NCBI RefSeq assembly: GCF_030913705.1
Contig: NZ_CP133190.1
Location: 3,867,501-3,931,500, forward strand
Direction of reading: 5' to 3'
Source of the DNA: Anaerocolumna sp. MB42-C2
GTDB lineage: Bacteria; Bacillota; Clostridia; Lachnospirales; Lachnospiraceae
Length of the DNA stretch: 64,000 nt
Shown here: piece by piece, positions 52,630 to 62,121 of the stretch
How the letters are laid out: each line of letters opens with the position of its first letter
Position numbering within the stretch: the first letter of the stretch is position 1
Notes under the pieces: model-generated
Seen by the model: only the letters and a program-made list of their open reading frames with translations
What the model was told of the DNA's origin: nothing
The model's database searches: none
Made by a program: the position numbers and the translations under genes

Positions 52630-53610
52630 ATGAACATGGTCGAAAATGGGATGTCGGACAAACCTGCAGTTTGCAAATCAAGAAACGGATTGTCTTCAGG
52701 TAAAAAATCGAAGGTGATCAGCTGTCTGATTCGCGACAGACAATTATACCTTATGATTTTTCCCATGCTACTATTCTTTTTGATTTTCTGTTATAAGCCG
52801 ATGATAGGGTTCGTGATTGCTTTTAAAGATTACAGCCCGTTTAAAGGTATATGGAACAGTCCATGGGTAGGATTCAGGAACTTTACAGACTTTTTTAGCG
52901 GCCCATATTTTACGCGGACACTTGCCAATACACTTGTTATAAGCATGGCAGGTATTGTTATTGGGTTTCCCATACCCATTATTCTTGCGCTGTTGTTTAA
53001 TGAAATCCGCTCAAAAAGCTTTGTAAAAACGGTGCAGACGATAACCTATGCACCACACTTTATCTCAGCAGTTGTAATTGCCGGCCTGGTAACAAATTTT
53101 TTGGCACCAACCAGTGGATTGTTCAATGTCATACTTGAGAGGCTTGGTATGGATAAGGTCCATTTTTTGGCACAACCTGAGTACTTTGTCCCTATATATA
53201 CATTGATGGACGTATGGCAGAATGCGGGATTTAATGCAATATTATACATATCGGCCTTGACTGGTATTAGCGCTGAATTGTACGAAGCGGCTGCAGCAGA
53301 CGGAGCAAGCAGATGGAGGCAGTTACTGCATATTACATTGCCTGGCTTGCTGCCAACGATTGTAATTATGCTGATTCTAAGGCTCGGGAATATACTGAAT
53401 GTCGGATATGAAACCATAATCCTTTTGTATAATCCCGGAACATATAGTACGGCCGATGTTATCAGTACATACGTATACCGATCGGGAATTGAAGGCGGTA
53501 AATATGACTTTGCTACAGCAGTTGGGCTATTTAACTCGACAGTGGGATTTATCCTGGTTATTATAACAAATAAGTTCAGCAACAAGGTTGCGGATATTGG
53601 TCTATGGTAG
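52630..53610 (+). CDS. ABC sugar transporter permease (LplB-like)
   Basis: 326 aa, six membrane segments. RDRQLYLMIFPMLLFFLIFCYKPMIGFVIAFKDYSPFKGI at the start, and the EAA loop YEAAAADGASRWRQLLHITLPGL in the second half. LplB-type permeases import complex oligosaccharides. ATG 52630 has GGAG about 9 nt upstream; earlier starts add a non-homologous 39 residues. No ATP-binding subunit is present in this operon, as is usual for this group, which shares an MsmK-type ATPase encoded elsewhere. Confidence 0.93.
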   Translation: MNMVENGMSDKPAVCKSRNGLSSGKKSKVISCLIRDRQLYLMIFPMLLFFLIFCYKPMIGFVIAFKDYSPFKGIWNSPWVGFRNFTDFFSGPYFTRTLANTLVISMAGIVIGFPIPIILALLFNEIRSKSFVKTVQTITYAPHFISAVVIAGLVTNFLAPTSGLFNVILERLGMDKVHFLAQPEYFVPIYTLMDVWQNAGFNAILYISALTGISAELYEAAAADGASRWRQLLHITLPGLLPTIVIMLILRLGNILNVGYETIILLYNPGTYSTADVISTYVYRSGIEGGKYDFATAVGLFNSTVGFILVIITNKFSNKVADIGLW

Positions 53611-53622
53611 GAGGAATACAAG

Positions 53623-54492
53623 ATGCTGAAAAGAACTAAAGGGGAAAAGGTATTTAATGCATTTAATATTGCGTTTCTAATACTTCTATGCATTATTACC
53701 ATTTATCCCCTCTATTATGTTTTTATCTGTGCATTCAGTGATGGTGCGGCAGTTGTATCCGGCGACGTATTGCTCTATCCGGTAAAACCAACCTTAAGTG
53801 CAGTGCGGCGTGTTTTCAAAATTGAATACTTCCTGAGTTCATTGGGAAACAGTGTTTTTTATACGGTAGCCGGTACTATAGTAAGTATTATTGTAACCAC
53901 CATGGGTTCTTATACCTTATCCAGAAAACGTGTCATTGGAAGGCATGCCATGGGATTATTCATTTCATTTACGATGTGGTTTAGTGCCGGCATTATTCCG
54001 GCATACTTGAATTTTGACAGCTTGAATCTGATAAATACAAGAGCAAGCCTGATTTTTGGTTTCGCAGTAAATGCATTTTATGTAATTCTGATGCGAAGCT
54101 ACTTTGACAGTTTGCCTGTTGAATTGGAGGAAGCTGCAAAAATGGATGGAATGGGGGATTTTGGAATATTCCTGAAGATAATGCTGCCAATGTCTACACC
54201 TATGCTTGCAACTATCGTACTATATTGTGCGTTGGATCGCTGGAACAGTTATTTTTGGGCAATGATCCTGCTTAAAAGTGAAAAGCTTATTCCTTTGCAG
54301 GTATTACTGCGCAAGATTATAGTGGATATGCAGGTGTTGGATACACTGGATGTGCCATCTAATATGGACTATTCACGAGAAACCGTGATTTATGCAACTA
54401 TTGCGATTTCGATTATTCCTTCACTTGTTGTGTATCCATTTATTCAGAAGTATTTTGTTAAGGGAATTACTATTGGTTCGGTAAAAGGGTGA
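53623..54492 (+). CDS. ABC sugar transporter permease (YtcP/LplC-like)
   Basis: 289 aa, six membrane segments. GEKVFNAFNIAFLILLCIITIYPLYYVFICAFSDG is the typical start, and the EAA loop reads LEEAAKMDGMGDFGIFLKIMLPMSTPML. Ends with IQKYFVKGITIGSVKG, standard for the family. AGGAGG precedes ATG 53623. Heterodimer partner of the preceding permease. Confidence 0.94.
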   Translation: MLKRTKGEKVFNAFNIAFLILLCIITIYPLYYVFICAFSDGAAVVSGDVLLYPVKPTLSAVRRVFKIEYFLSSLGNSVFYTVAGTIVSIIVTTMGSYTLSRKRVIGRHAMGLFISFTMWFSAGIIPAYLNFDSLNLINTRASLIFGFAVNAFYVILMRSYFDSLPVELEEAAKMDGMGDFGIFLKIMLPMSTPMLATIVLYCALDRWNSYFWAMILLKSEKLIPLQVLLRKIIVDMQVLDTLDVPSNMDYSRETVIYATIAISIIPSLVVYPFIQKYFVKGITIGSVKG

Positions 54493-54530
54493 GGGAATTA
54501 AACAAATATATATTGGAAAGAAGGATATTT

Positions 54531-56114
54531 ATGAAAAGAAGTATATGTTTTGTGATGGTATGTTTATTATCCTTATTGACGGCATGTAGTGGAAATGGAG
54601 CAGCCTCCGATAAGCAGCAGGAGGTAGACTCTGCAGTTGCAGTCTCTTCGGCAAGCACAGCTGATTTGGAGGATGGAAAAATTTCAAAAGATCCACTGAA
54701 ATTAAAAATTTTCATGCACCAAATGAACAATGCATATGATGCCAACTGGCCTATTTGGAAAAAGGCAGCTGAAATAACTAATATATCTCTCGAAGGAACT
54801 GTAGCAAAGACTGCTACTGATCCGGCGCAGGAATTCAATCTTATGATCGCAAAGAAGGATATTCCTGATATTGTAGTGTATACAGCAGCAGAAATAAACC
54901 AATATGGGCAGGAAGGAGCATTCCTGGCATTGGATGACTTAATTAAAAAAGATGCCCCGAATATTGACAAATATTTTAGTGAGAATCCAGAAATTAAAAA
55001 GCAAGTCGCTGCTCCGGATGGAAAAATTTATAGGATTCCTGTAATTTTTGAAGGAGCTGTTGCATCAACCTGGACAATAAGGCAGGATTGGCTTGACAAG
55101 CTAAATTTGAAGACTCCGACAACTGTGCAGGAATATCATGATGTTCTTAAGGCATTTCTTGAGAAAGACCCCAATGGTAATGGAAAACAGGATGAAGTGC
55201 CTTACTTTAGCCGTTCGCAGCAGCAGGGTATAACGGACCTGTTATGGTTATATGGCTGCAGAGCCGGATTTTATGCAGATGACAATGGCAAGATTCAGTT
55301 TGGACAGTATTCTGCCGAATATAAGAATGCGATAAAAAATATAGCACAATGGTACAAGGAAGGCCTGATCGATAAGGAAATCTTTACCCGAGGCGGAAAA
55401 GCCAGAGATATACTGTTTGGAGATAATGTTGGTGGTTCCACACATGACTGGGTTACAAGTACTTCCTCATATAATGTTTCTTTGGCGGATAAGATTCCCG
55501 GGTTTAGCCTGGTAACCATTGCACCGCCTGCAAATATAAACGGTGTAATCAAAGAAATTGGTGCGAGGGAAACGATCGGCAACAATGGATGGGCTATATC
55601 GGCAGGCACAAAGTATCCGGATGAGGTTATGAAATACTTTGATTTCTGGTTTTCAGAGCAGGGACGTATGCTTAATAACTATGGAATATTGGGTGAGGAT
55701 TATACTTTGGTTAATGGTGTACCGACCTATACCGATAAAATATTGAAATCGGGCAATCCGTTGAATATGACAATGTGGTCTATCGGTGGCTCCTATGAAA
55801 TCGGGCAGACGCTGATGCTTTCAGCTGAAATGTCTACAATGACACCTCAGGCGGCAGCAGGTGTAAAAATGTATGACGAAAACAAGTACTGCCTGTCAAG
55901 GCTTCCTACTCTCTCATATAACACAGAAGAATTGAACACTATTACGAACAAAAATTCAGCTATCGACACTTATTGGCAGGAAACCATGCAATCGTGGATT
56001 TTTAGTCCCGACAAGATTGATGCTGAGTTTGACAAATATATATCAACCTTGAAGGGTATGGGAATGGATGAGGTAATTGCTGCAATGCAATCTGCTTACG
56101 ATCGCATGAAATAG
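54531..56114 (+). CDS. Extracellular solute-binding lipoprotein (LipO/family 1-like)
   Basis: 527 aa. Lipoprotein signal with lipobox LLTAC-SG (Cys at residue about 19), a low-complexity S/A/D linker, then a large two-lobed binding protein (LKLKIFMHQMNNAYDANWPIWKKAAEITNISLEG; FYADDNGKIQFGQYSAEYKNAIKNIAQWYKEGLIDKEIF; WAISAGTKYPDEVMKYFDFWFSEQGRML). ATG 54531 with AAGGA is the true start. Delivers the oligosaccharide to the two permeases. Confidence 0.93.
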   Translation: MKRSICFVMVCLLSLLTACSGNGAASDKQQEVDSAVAVSSASTADLEDGKISKDPLKLKIFMHQMNNAYDANWPIWKKAAEITNISLEGTVAKTATDPAQEFNLMIAKKDIPDIVVYTAAEINQYGQEGAFLALDDLIKKDAPNIDKYFSENPEIKKQVAAPDGKIYRIPVIFEGAVASTWTIRQDWLDKLNLKTPTTVQEYHDVLKAFLEKDPNGNGKQDEVPYFSRSQQQGITDLLWLYGCRAGFYADDNGKIQFGQYSAEYKNAIKNIAQWYKEGLIDKEIFTRGGKARDILFGDNVGGSTHDWVTSTSSYNVSLADKIPGFSLVTIAPPANINGVIKEIGARETIGNNGWAISAGTKYPDEVMKYFDFWFSEQGRMLNNYGILGEDYTLVNGVPTYTDKILKSGNPLNMTMWSIGGSYEIGQTLMLSAEMSTMTPQAAAGVKMYDENKYCLSRLPTLSYNTEELNTITNKNSAIDTYWQETMQSWIFSPDKIDAEFDKYISTLKGMGMDEVIAAMQSAYDRMK

Positions 56115-56397
56115 GCTGACGGACAGTCAGGTGGCTCATTTGAGCTGCCTGGCTGTTGATACAATGGAGTAATCGCAGATGAAAGGATTTCTTCAGGGAG
56201 AAGAAGCGTACAATTTCACAAGGAGTTTCGCAAATGGGCGTTGGGAAAGGCTGAAAGGGCTTATTGATATAGAAGATTTGGTTTATAGCCGGTACACCCC
56301 ATATCGCAGGAACAGCTGACAATGAAATGTTACGAATGACTGATTTTCTACTTGGGCAGCTTGTTAATCTTATTTGAATAATTGTCAAGGAGGACTT
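56115..56397. other. Gap with short inverted repeat and possible decayed coding sequence
   Basis: About 280 bp. AGTCAGGTGGCTCA...TGAGCTGCCTGGCTGT (about 56127-56156) forms an imperfect hairpin that may act as a processing site or partial terminator after the binding-protein gene. No gene seen. Confidence 0.45.
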
Positions 56398-58290
56398 ATG
56401 ATGGCTTTACATAATAAAAGATGTATTTCTATGTTACTTACTTTTGTGTTGCTTTTCGGTATGTTAATGGCCCTTTCTTCTACAAGTACGGTAATAGCCG
56501 CTGATAGCGGCTCCCAAACGATCTATTACTTTTCTGTGACAGGCAGTGACAGCAATGATGGAACAACGCCTGACAAACCTAAAAAATCGCTGGAGGAGGC
56601 TGTCAAGCTGATGCAGGCAGGAACGACTATCCTGCTGAAAAGGGGAGATTGCTGGTATGATGAGTCTGGAACGGTTGTGGAAATAAACGACAAGATTGGT
56701 ACGGAGGCTGCACCAATTATAGTGGACGCTTACGGAACAGGGGATGCCCCGTTGATTGCCAACATGAAGCAGCTTGACACGGGCTGGACAAGCCTGGGCA
56801 ACAACAAGTGGAGTTGCAATGTCAGCAGCTATGGTCCCATACACCGCTGCTTTGTCAACGAATCGCCGGTAGCATCTGTTGCGCTTGCAGATCTTGACCA
56901 GACAACCGAATTTACCCTTGATAACGGTATTCTCTATTTGTATTCGGAAAGTGCACCTGCTAAGGTGAAGGTTATTTTCAAATGTGGAGCAAATGCAGTA
57001 AGAGCATCCAATGTGCATTATCTGTATTTCAGTAACATTGCTTTCAAAGGCGGAACATGGACAGCGGCTTATGTGAACCCTCCTTCCACACGAGTTACAT
57101 TTGACCATTGTAGTTTTACGGAGTTGGGTGATAATGCGGTTGTCTTTTGGTTTGATACAGCTAACAAGGATGCCTTCAATCAATCCCCGGTTGTAACCAA
57201 CTGCTACATGAATAAAGGTTGGAGCACAGCTATGAACAGTCTCACGCTCGAACCCAAGGGCGAAGCGGTTGATATCTGGAATGCAGGTGATTCAGGGCTG
57301 ATCAGTGGTAATACAATGATTGATTTTGGACACAGTTCTGTTTATCTCCGTTCGGTTGATGAGGGATATCATGGAACAAAGAACTTTATAATTGAGAAGA
57401 ATGAAATCTATCTGAAGTATTCGAATTATGGCAGAGGCTTTGACATTCAGGGAATTGAAGGGCAGACAAGTAATAATATAGTACGTCGGAATTATATTCA
57501 TGGCATGAAGGTTCCATCGCATCTGCTGGGAGACAATAACAAGGTTTACAGCAATATTATTGTAGATAATGCAATTACGGTACTTGATCATAATCAAGCA
57601 GGATATGCCATAGACCTGATCCCATGGGGTGAAAACCTAGTTTGTCATGACAACATTATTGCCAATAATACCATTGTTGATACGGAACAAAGCTGTATCC
57701 GCGTCAATGATGCTGCAGTTGGGCAGAATACCTTCAAAAACAATATTTTTAAAGCATGGGAGGTTGGAACAATCAAGTTCAATGCTGCAATTGAGGTCAA
57801 CCTGCCGAGTGTAGAGCAAATAGTGGAAAACAATTGCGTCTGGAACGGAAGTACCTCCAACATTGCTTTCACTAATAACAAATTAATGGGAAATGCCAAA
57901 TATATGGATGCACAATCCACCAATTACAACAATAATATTCAGGCAGACCCGCTTTTTGTAAATGAGGCCGCCGGCGATTATAACCTGAAAGCCAATTCAC
58001 CGGCAAATACTTCCGGGCAGGCATTAACTGGTATGGGTGAAGGCTTTACCGATTACTATGGAAATGCATGGAATCCAGTAAAGCCCAGCATTGGAGCAGT
58101 TCAGTTCCAAGGTGTTCCTGAAGAACCAACTTTACCGCCTGATGATGATATACAGCCGACTCCCACGCCTGTAAATAAAAGTGTTGAGGCAATAAACGTA
58201 GGCCCTTGTAATGACGAAGCACATAGTATTTATTTAAAAGAACGTATGCTGAACACATATGGCATTCTTACCCAAGATTCAATAATTTGA
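56398..58290 (+). CDS. Secreted right-handed parallel beta-helix protein (polysaccharide-lyase-like)
   Basis: 630 aa. Signal peptide (about 1-36, ending VIAADSG). IYYFSVTGSDSNDGTTPDKPKKSLEEA and TTILLKRGDCWYDESG form the N-cap typical of pectate-lyase-like beta-helix enzymes, followed by rungs with many N and G residues (IEKNEIYLKYSNYGRG; NNIVRRNYIHGMKVPSHLLGDNNKVYSNIIVDN). Near 575-590 is a P/T linker (PPDDDIQPTPTPVNKS), after which only about 35 residues remain, so a further C-terminal domain may have been lost. ATG 56398 follows AAGGAGG. Likely acts on the polymer whose products the operon imports. Confidence 0.85.
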   Translation: MMALHNKRCISMLLTFVLLFGMLMALSSTSTVIAADSGSQTIYYFSVTGSDSNDGTTPDKPKKSLEEAVKLMQAGTTILLKRGDCWYDESGTVVEINDKIGTEAAPIIVDAYGTGDAPLIANMKQLDTGWTSLGNNKWSCNVSSYGPIHRCFVNESPVASVALADLDQTTEFTLDNGILYLYSESAPAKVKVIFKCGANAVRASNVHYLYFSNIAFKGGTWTAAYVNPPSTRVTFDHCSFTELGDNAVVFWFDTANKDAFNQSPVVTNCYMNKGWSTAMNSLTLEPKGEAVDIWNAGDSGLISGNTMIDFGHSSVYLRSVDEGYHGTKNFIIEKNEIYLKYSNYGRGFDIQGIEGQTSNNIVRRNYIHGMKVPSHLLGDNNKVYSNIIVDNAITVLDHNQAGYAIDLIPWGENLVCHDNIIANNTIVDTEQSCIRVNDAAVGQNTFKNNIFKAWEVGTIKFNAAIEVNLPSVEQIVENNCVWNGSTSNIAFTNNKLMGNAKYMDAQSTNYNNNIQADPLFVNEAAGDYNLKANSPANTSGQALTGMGEGFTDYYGNAWNPVKPSIGAVQFQGVPEEPTLPPDDDIQPTPTPVNKSVEAINVGPCNDEAHSIYLKERMLNTYGILTQDSII

Positions 58291-58328
58291 TAATAGATTA
58301 TTAAAAGTAGCAAGAGTATGGAGACAAT

Positions 58329-59921
58329 ATGAAACCACAAATAATTAACATTATAAATTTTATCAGGGCAGTGGATCCCAGAGAGCCAGGGTTGGATTTA
58401 ATCGAACCTGTTAAAAATCAGTTGGAGCTTTTGGAGAAGTATAAGCTTCAGGGTACATTCCTGATACAATATGACGCTATGCTTAAGCCAGAATTTGTTG
58501 ATTTGCTGAAAAAGCCTTCAAATAGAAAACATGAAATAGGTGCTTGGTTTGAAGTGGTGCAGCCAATGGTGGAAAAAGCGGGTCTTAAATGGCGCGGAAG
58601 GCCGGGTTTTGCCTGGGACTGGCATGCAGATGTAGGCTTTTTGATAGGTTACACCCCAAAAGAACGTGAAATACTTTCAGATACTTTTATGGAGGGTTTT
58701 ATGAATACTTTTGGGTATTACCCCAAATCTGTAGGGTCATGGCTGATAGATGCCTATACGCTTGATTATCTTGAAAGGAAATATGGGATTACAGCCTCCT
58801 GTAACTGCAGGGATCAATGGGGAACAGATGGATACACCCTTTGGGGAGGTTATTATAATCAGGCATATTATCCAAGTAAAAAAAATGTATTCTGCCCTGC
58901 CCAGACAGAGGAAAATCAAATAAATATACCGGTATTCAGGATGCTTGGTAGTGACCCGATATACCAGTACGATGCAGGGTTGATTACAGGTGATGTATTC
59001 AGTTCTTCCCCGGCCCAACCTGTTATAACATTAGAACCTGTATATCCAGTTGGTGGAGGTTCTGAAGAATGGGTCAAATGGTTCCTGAGTGAGATTTTTA
59101 ACGGAAAGTGTCTTTCTTTCGGGTATACACAGGTAGGACAGGAAAACAGCTTCGGATGGCCTTCGATGGGGAAGGGCTTGAGTATGCAATTGAAACTTGT
59201 TTCGGAATATTTGGCTCAAGGTAAAATCAGGGTAGAAACTCTTTCTGATTCGGCGCAATGGTTCCGTCAGAATTTTAAGGTAACTCCAGCCTCCTCAATT
59301 GCGGCCGTATCAGACTGGAAAAAAGAAGGACATAGATCAATCTGGTATAGCAGCAGAAATTACAGATTGAATTTATACCAAGAGTTCGGACAACTATGGG
59401 TTCGAGACATGCATGTCTTCAATGAAAAATATGAAGAGCGTTATCTGAAAAACAAATGCGATATAAGCAGTTTTCACTATGACAATCTGCCTGTTATGGA
59501 TGGTAATCGTTGGAGCCACGGCAGGACAAGAGCAGGGATTTATCCCGTAATTTTTGGAGAGAATGGCACAATAACTTCACTGGAAGTACTTGAACCTGAG
59601 GTCACAGATATGGGCGGCGGACTGTTGAGAATATCCTGGGAAATGGTTCAGGGAGGAGAATTCGAAGTGCTTTGCAGAGAAGAGTCAATTGATGTTTACT
59701 GTAATGGGGAAATTGCTGGAAGGTGGGGACTGAAAATGGCTTGGAAAGCTGATAAGGGTTTGCCTATTACTAATGTCACAAATAATAAACTTGAGTACTT
59801 GTTCAATGGCTTCAATTACAGTGTGAATTTTAGCAATACAAGTTTAAATGGGAAAATTGATGAAGGCAGTATTGTTATAAGATCACAGGAAAATAAGATT
59901 ACAATAAATTGGGAGGACTGA
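58329..59921 (+). CDS. Polysaccharide-deacetylase/GH57-like protein of unknown specificity
   Basis: 530 aa, no signal peptide, so cytoplasmic. The N-terminal half resembles the NodB/GH57-type (beta/alpha) barrel: IINIINFIRAVDPREPG, LEKYKLQGTFLIQYDAML, KHEIGAWFEVVQP, SVGSWLIDAYTLDYLERKYGI. The C-terminal about 200 residues are beta-rich. The strict H-x-x-x-H zinc motif of NodB enzymes is not evident. Probably acts on an imported oligosaccharide; the exact activity is unknown to me. Confidence 0.65.
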   Translation: MKPQIINIINFIRAVDPREPGLDLIEPVKNQLELLEKYKLQGTFLIQYDAMLKPEFVDLLKKPSNRKHEIGAWFEVVQPMVEKAGLKWRGRPGFAWDWHADVGFLIGYTPKEREILSDTFMEGFMNTFGYYPKSVGSWLIDAYTLDYLERKYGITASCNCRDQWGTDGYTLWGGYYNQAYYPSKKNVFCPAQTEENQINIPVFRMLGSDPIYQYDAGLITGDVFSSSPAQPVITLEPVYPVGGGSEEWVKWFLSEIFNGKCLSFGYTQVGQENSFGWPSMGKGLSMQLKLVSEYLAQGKIRVETLSDSAQWFRQNFKVTPASSIAAVSDWKKEGHRSIWYSSRNYRLNLYQEFGQLWVRDMHVFNEKYEERYLKNKCDISSFHYDNLPVMDGNRWSHGRTRAGIYPVIFGENGTITSLEVLEPEVTDMGGGLLRISWEMVQGGEFEVLCREESIDVYCNGEIAGRWGLKMAWKADKGLPITNVTNNKLEYLFNGFNYSVNFSNTSLNGKIDEGSIVIRSQENKITINWED

Positions 59922-59994
59922 AAACTTGCACGAAAGGAAGAATGGTCAAATTATTATACGAAAGTAGCAAGATTGGAACATGGAGGCATTAATA

Positions 59995-60993
59995 ATGGAA
60001 ATACTTGTGGCAATGCCAGTGGGAGATGTAAGAAATTCTTTTTTCCCGGATGAAGTTATCAGAAAGGTAGAAAGTCTTGGAAATGTAACTTGGAATACAT
60101 CACAAAAACAGTTCAGCAAGAAAGAATTGAAAGATGCAATTAAGTCAGCGGATGTGTGCATAACAGGCTGGGGCTGTGAATGCTTGGATATGAGTATATT
60201 GGAAACGGCTCAAAAACTAAAAATTGTTGCTCATACGGGGGGGACAGTTGTGCCATATGTAAGTGATTTCCTATATAATAGGGGAATTAAAGTTATAAGT
60301 GGAAATACTATTTATGCGGAATCTGTATCAGAAGGAGTAGTAGCATACATATTATCGGCATTGCGTCAAATCCCTTTTTATGCCAATGAGGTGCAGGCAG
60401 GACGGTGGAGGAATGATGATGCTTATAACGAGAGCTTACTGGATAAAACAGTAGGTATTGTTGGCTATGGAATGGTTGCAGGGTATCTTGTAAAAATGCT
60501 TAAACCTTTCAAGGTTAAAATCAAGATTTATGCAAGTCATGTCACGGAAGAGGTATGCCGGAAGAATAAGTTTGAAAAGGCAGAGACACTGGAAGAGATT
60601 TTTTCTACATGTAAAATCATATCGCTGCACAATTCGTTGACACCTGAGACGCATCACATGATAGGTAAAGATCTGTTGCAGCTTATATCTGAAGGTGCAT
60701 TGCTTGTGAATACCGCACGGGGCGCTATAATAGATGAAAAAGCTCTTGAAGAGGAGCTGCATAAAAAGAGATTTAAAGCAATACTTGACGTTTATGAGGA
60801 CGAGCCGCTGCCGCCTGAGAGTAAACTTCGGAATCTGGACAATGTTATACTTATGCCTCATATGGCCGGGCCTACGGCAGATAGAAAAGGTATAGTCACA
60901 TCTGAGCTTCTTGATGATATAGCAAACTTTTTTAATGGTATACAATTGAAATATGAAATCAGTAAAGAATATGCAGCATTTATGACACAATAA
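59995..60993 (+). CDS. D-isomer-specific 2-hydroxyacid dehydrogenase family protein
   Basis: 332 aa. NAD-binding Rossmann motif VGIVGYGMVAGYLVKML (residues about 148-164) and catalytic residues Arg in VNTARGAIID, Glu in VYEDEPLP and His in LMPHMAGPTAD. The family reduces or oxidises 2-keto/2-hydroxy acids; within this operon a sugar-acid intermediate is plausible. ATG 59995 follows TGGAGG by 8 nt; ATG 59980 overlaps that site. Confidence 0.9.
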   Translation: MEILVAMPVGDVRNSFFPDEVIRKVESLGNVTWNTSQKQFSKKELKDAIKSADVCITGWGCECLDMSILETAQKLKIVAHTGGTVVPYVSDFLYNRGIKVISGNTIYAESVSEGVVAYILSALRQIPFYANEVQAGRWRNDDAYNESLLDKTVGIVGYGMVAGYLVKMLKPFKVKIKIYASHVTEEVCRKNKFEKAETLEEIFSTCKIISLHNSLTPETHHMIGKDLLQLISEGALLVNTARGAIIDEKALEEELHKKRFKAILDVYEDEPLPPESKLRNLDNVILMPHMAGPTADRKGIVTSELLDDIANFFNGIQLKYEISKEYAAFMTQ

Positions 60994-61279
60994 TATAATT
61001 AAAATGGAGGAAATAGCTTTAAAACAGCACGGCAGTAGTTTCCAGGAAAGCACCTACAGATCAGGTGTTACCTTACCTGAAGGATTGATCTGCTGGTGGA
61101 TCTTGACAGGAAAGGTAAACAGGTTTTGTAATCTGGAGAGATAGATATGGTGAGCCACGGGCTTAAGGAACATGGCTATGACAAGGGTATCAGGGGTTTA
61201 ATTAACTATGCCGTGGAATAAACCGATTCCACAAGTTCCTGAAAGAACAGATTGATGCGGGTTGAAAGGAGGGAGTGAC
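60994..61279. other. Gap with apparent remnants of a lost gene
   Basis: About 285 bp. An ATG at 61004 opens 46 codons and another at 61147 about 22 codons (VSHGLKEHGYDKGIRGLINY), both without ribosome sites; together they look like a decayed gene. A full-strength AAAGGAGGG at the end belongs to the next gene. Confidence 0.45.
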
Positions 61280-62071
61280 ATGAAGTTATCTTTCAGTACC
61301 TTGGGATGTCCCAACTGGGATCTTGAAAAAATTGCAAGTAAGGCTGTAGAATATGGCTTTGACGGTGTTGAACTTAGGATAGGGGGCACACAGCATGTAG
61401 ATCTGTCAATGTCAGCAGGAGAAAGAAAGGCTGTCAGAAAATTATTTGAAGGTTGCGGTATTGAGATTTGTTCTCTGGGAGGGTATTCACAATTTTGCAG
61501 TGAATATGAAAAAGATCTGAATGAGAATATGGATTTACTTTTTAATTATATCGAACTTGCACATGACCTGGGAGTGCCTTATGTGAGGACATTCATTGGT
61601 CAATATCCTGAAAAATTGACTGAAGAGGAGGCTGCTGAAATTGCAGCAAAATATTTAAATCTCTGTGGAGAAAAGGCAATTAGAAATAGTGTAAAAGTCC
61701 TAATTGAAACACACGACGCTTTTGGAACCGCAAGACAAGTACACAAAATTGTGTCTAAAATTCGAAATGAAGGTGTGGCAATCCTTTGGGATATACATCA
61801 TACATGTTCGGGTGGGGAGACACCGGAATTAACATATGCCATTCTGGGAAAGCTTATTAAGCATATACATCTGAAAGATGCTGAGGAAGATAATGTTTGC
61901 CTCATGGGAATGGGCAGTCTCCCTATCAGAGAGACGATAAGCCTTCTGAAGAATGGAGGATTTGACGGGTATTTGTCTCTTGAATGGGAAAAGATGTGGA
62001 TAAAGGAGCTTGAGGAGCCGGAAATTGCTTTTCCGCAATATATAAACTATATTCGCAATATTACTATGTAG
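61280..62071 (+). CDS. Sugar phosphate isomerase/epimerase-like TIM-barrel protein (AP-endonuclease-2 fold)
   Basis: 263 aa. LSFSTLGCPNWDLEKIASKAVEYGFDGVELRIG is the usual start; metal-site motifs IETHDAFG (Glu), WDIHHTC (Asp-His), HIHLKDAE (His) and YLSLEWEK (Glu) are all present. It likely isomerises a keto sugar or sugar acid from the imported oligosaccharide. ATG 61280 with AAAGGAGGG. Substrate unknown. Confidence 0.92.
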   Translation: MKLSFSTLGCPNWDLEKIASKAVEYGFDGVELRIGGTQHVDLSMSAGERKAVRKLFEGCGIEICSLGGYSQFCSEYEKDLNENMDLLFNYIELAHDLGVPYVRTFIGQYPEKLTEEEAAEIAAKYLNLCGEKAIRNSVKVLIETHDAFGTARQVHKIVSKIRNEGVAILWDIHHTCSGGETPELTYAILGKLIKHIHLKDAEEDNVCLMGMGSLPIRETISLLKNGGFDGYLSLEWEKMWIKELEEPEIAFPQYINYIRNITM

Positions 62072-62121
62072 GTATTTAACTGTTTGGGGAAAACTTTTCC
62101 TCCATGAACAGGAGATTTTTT

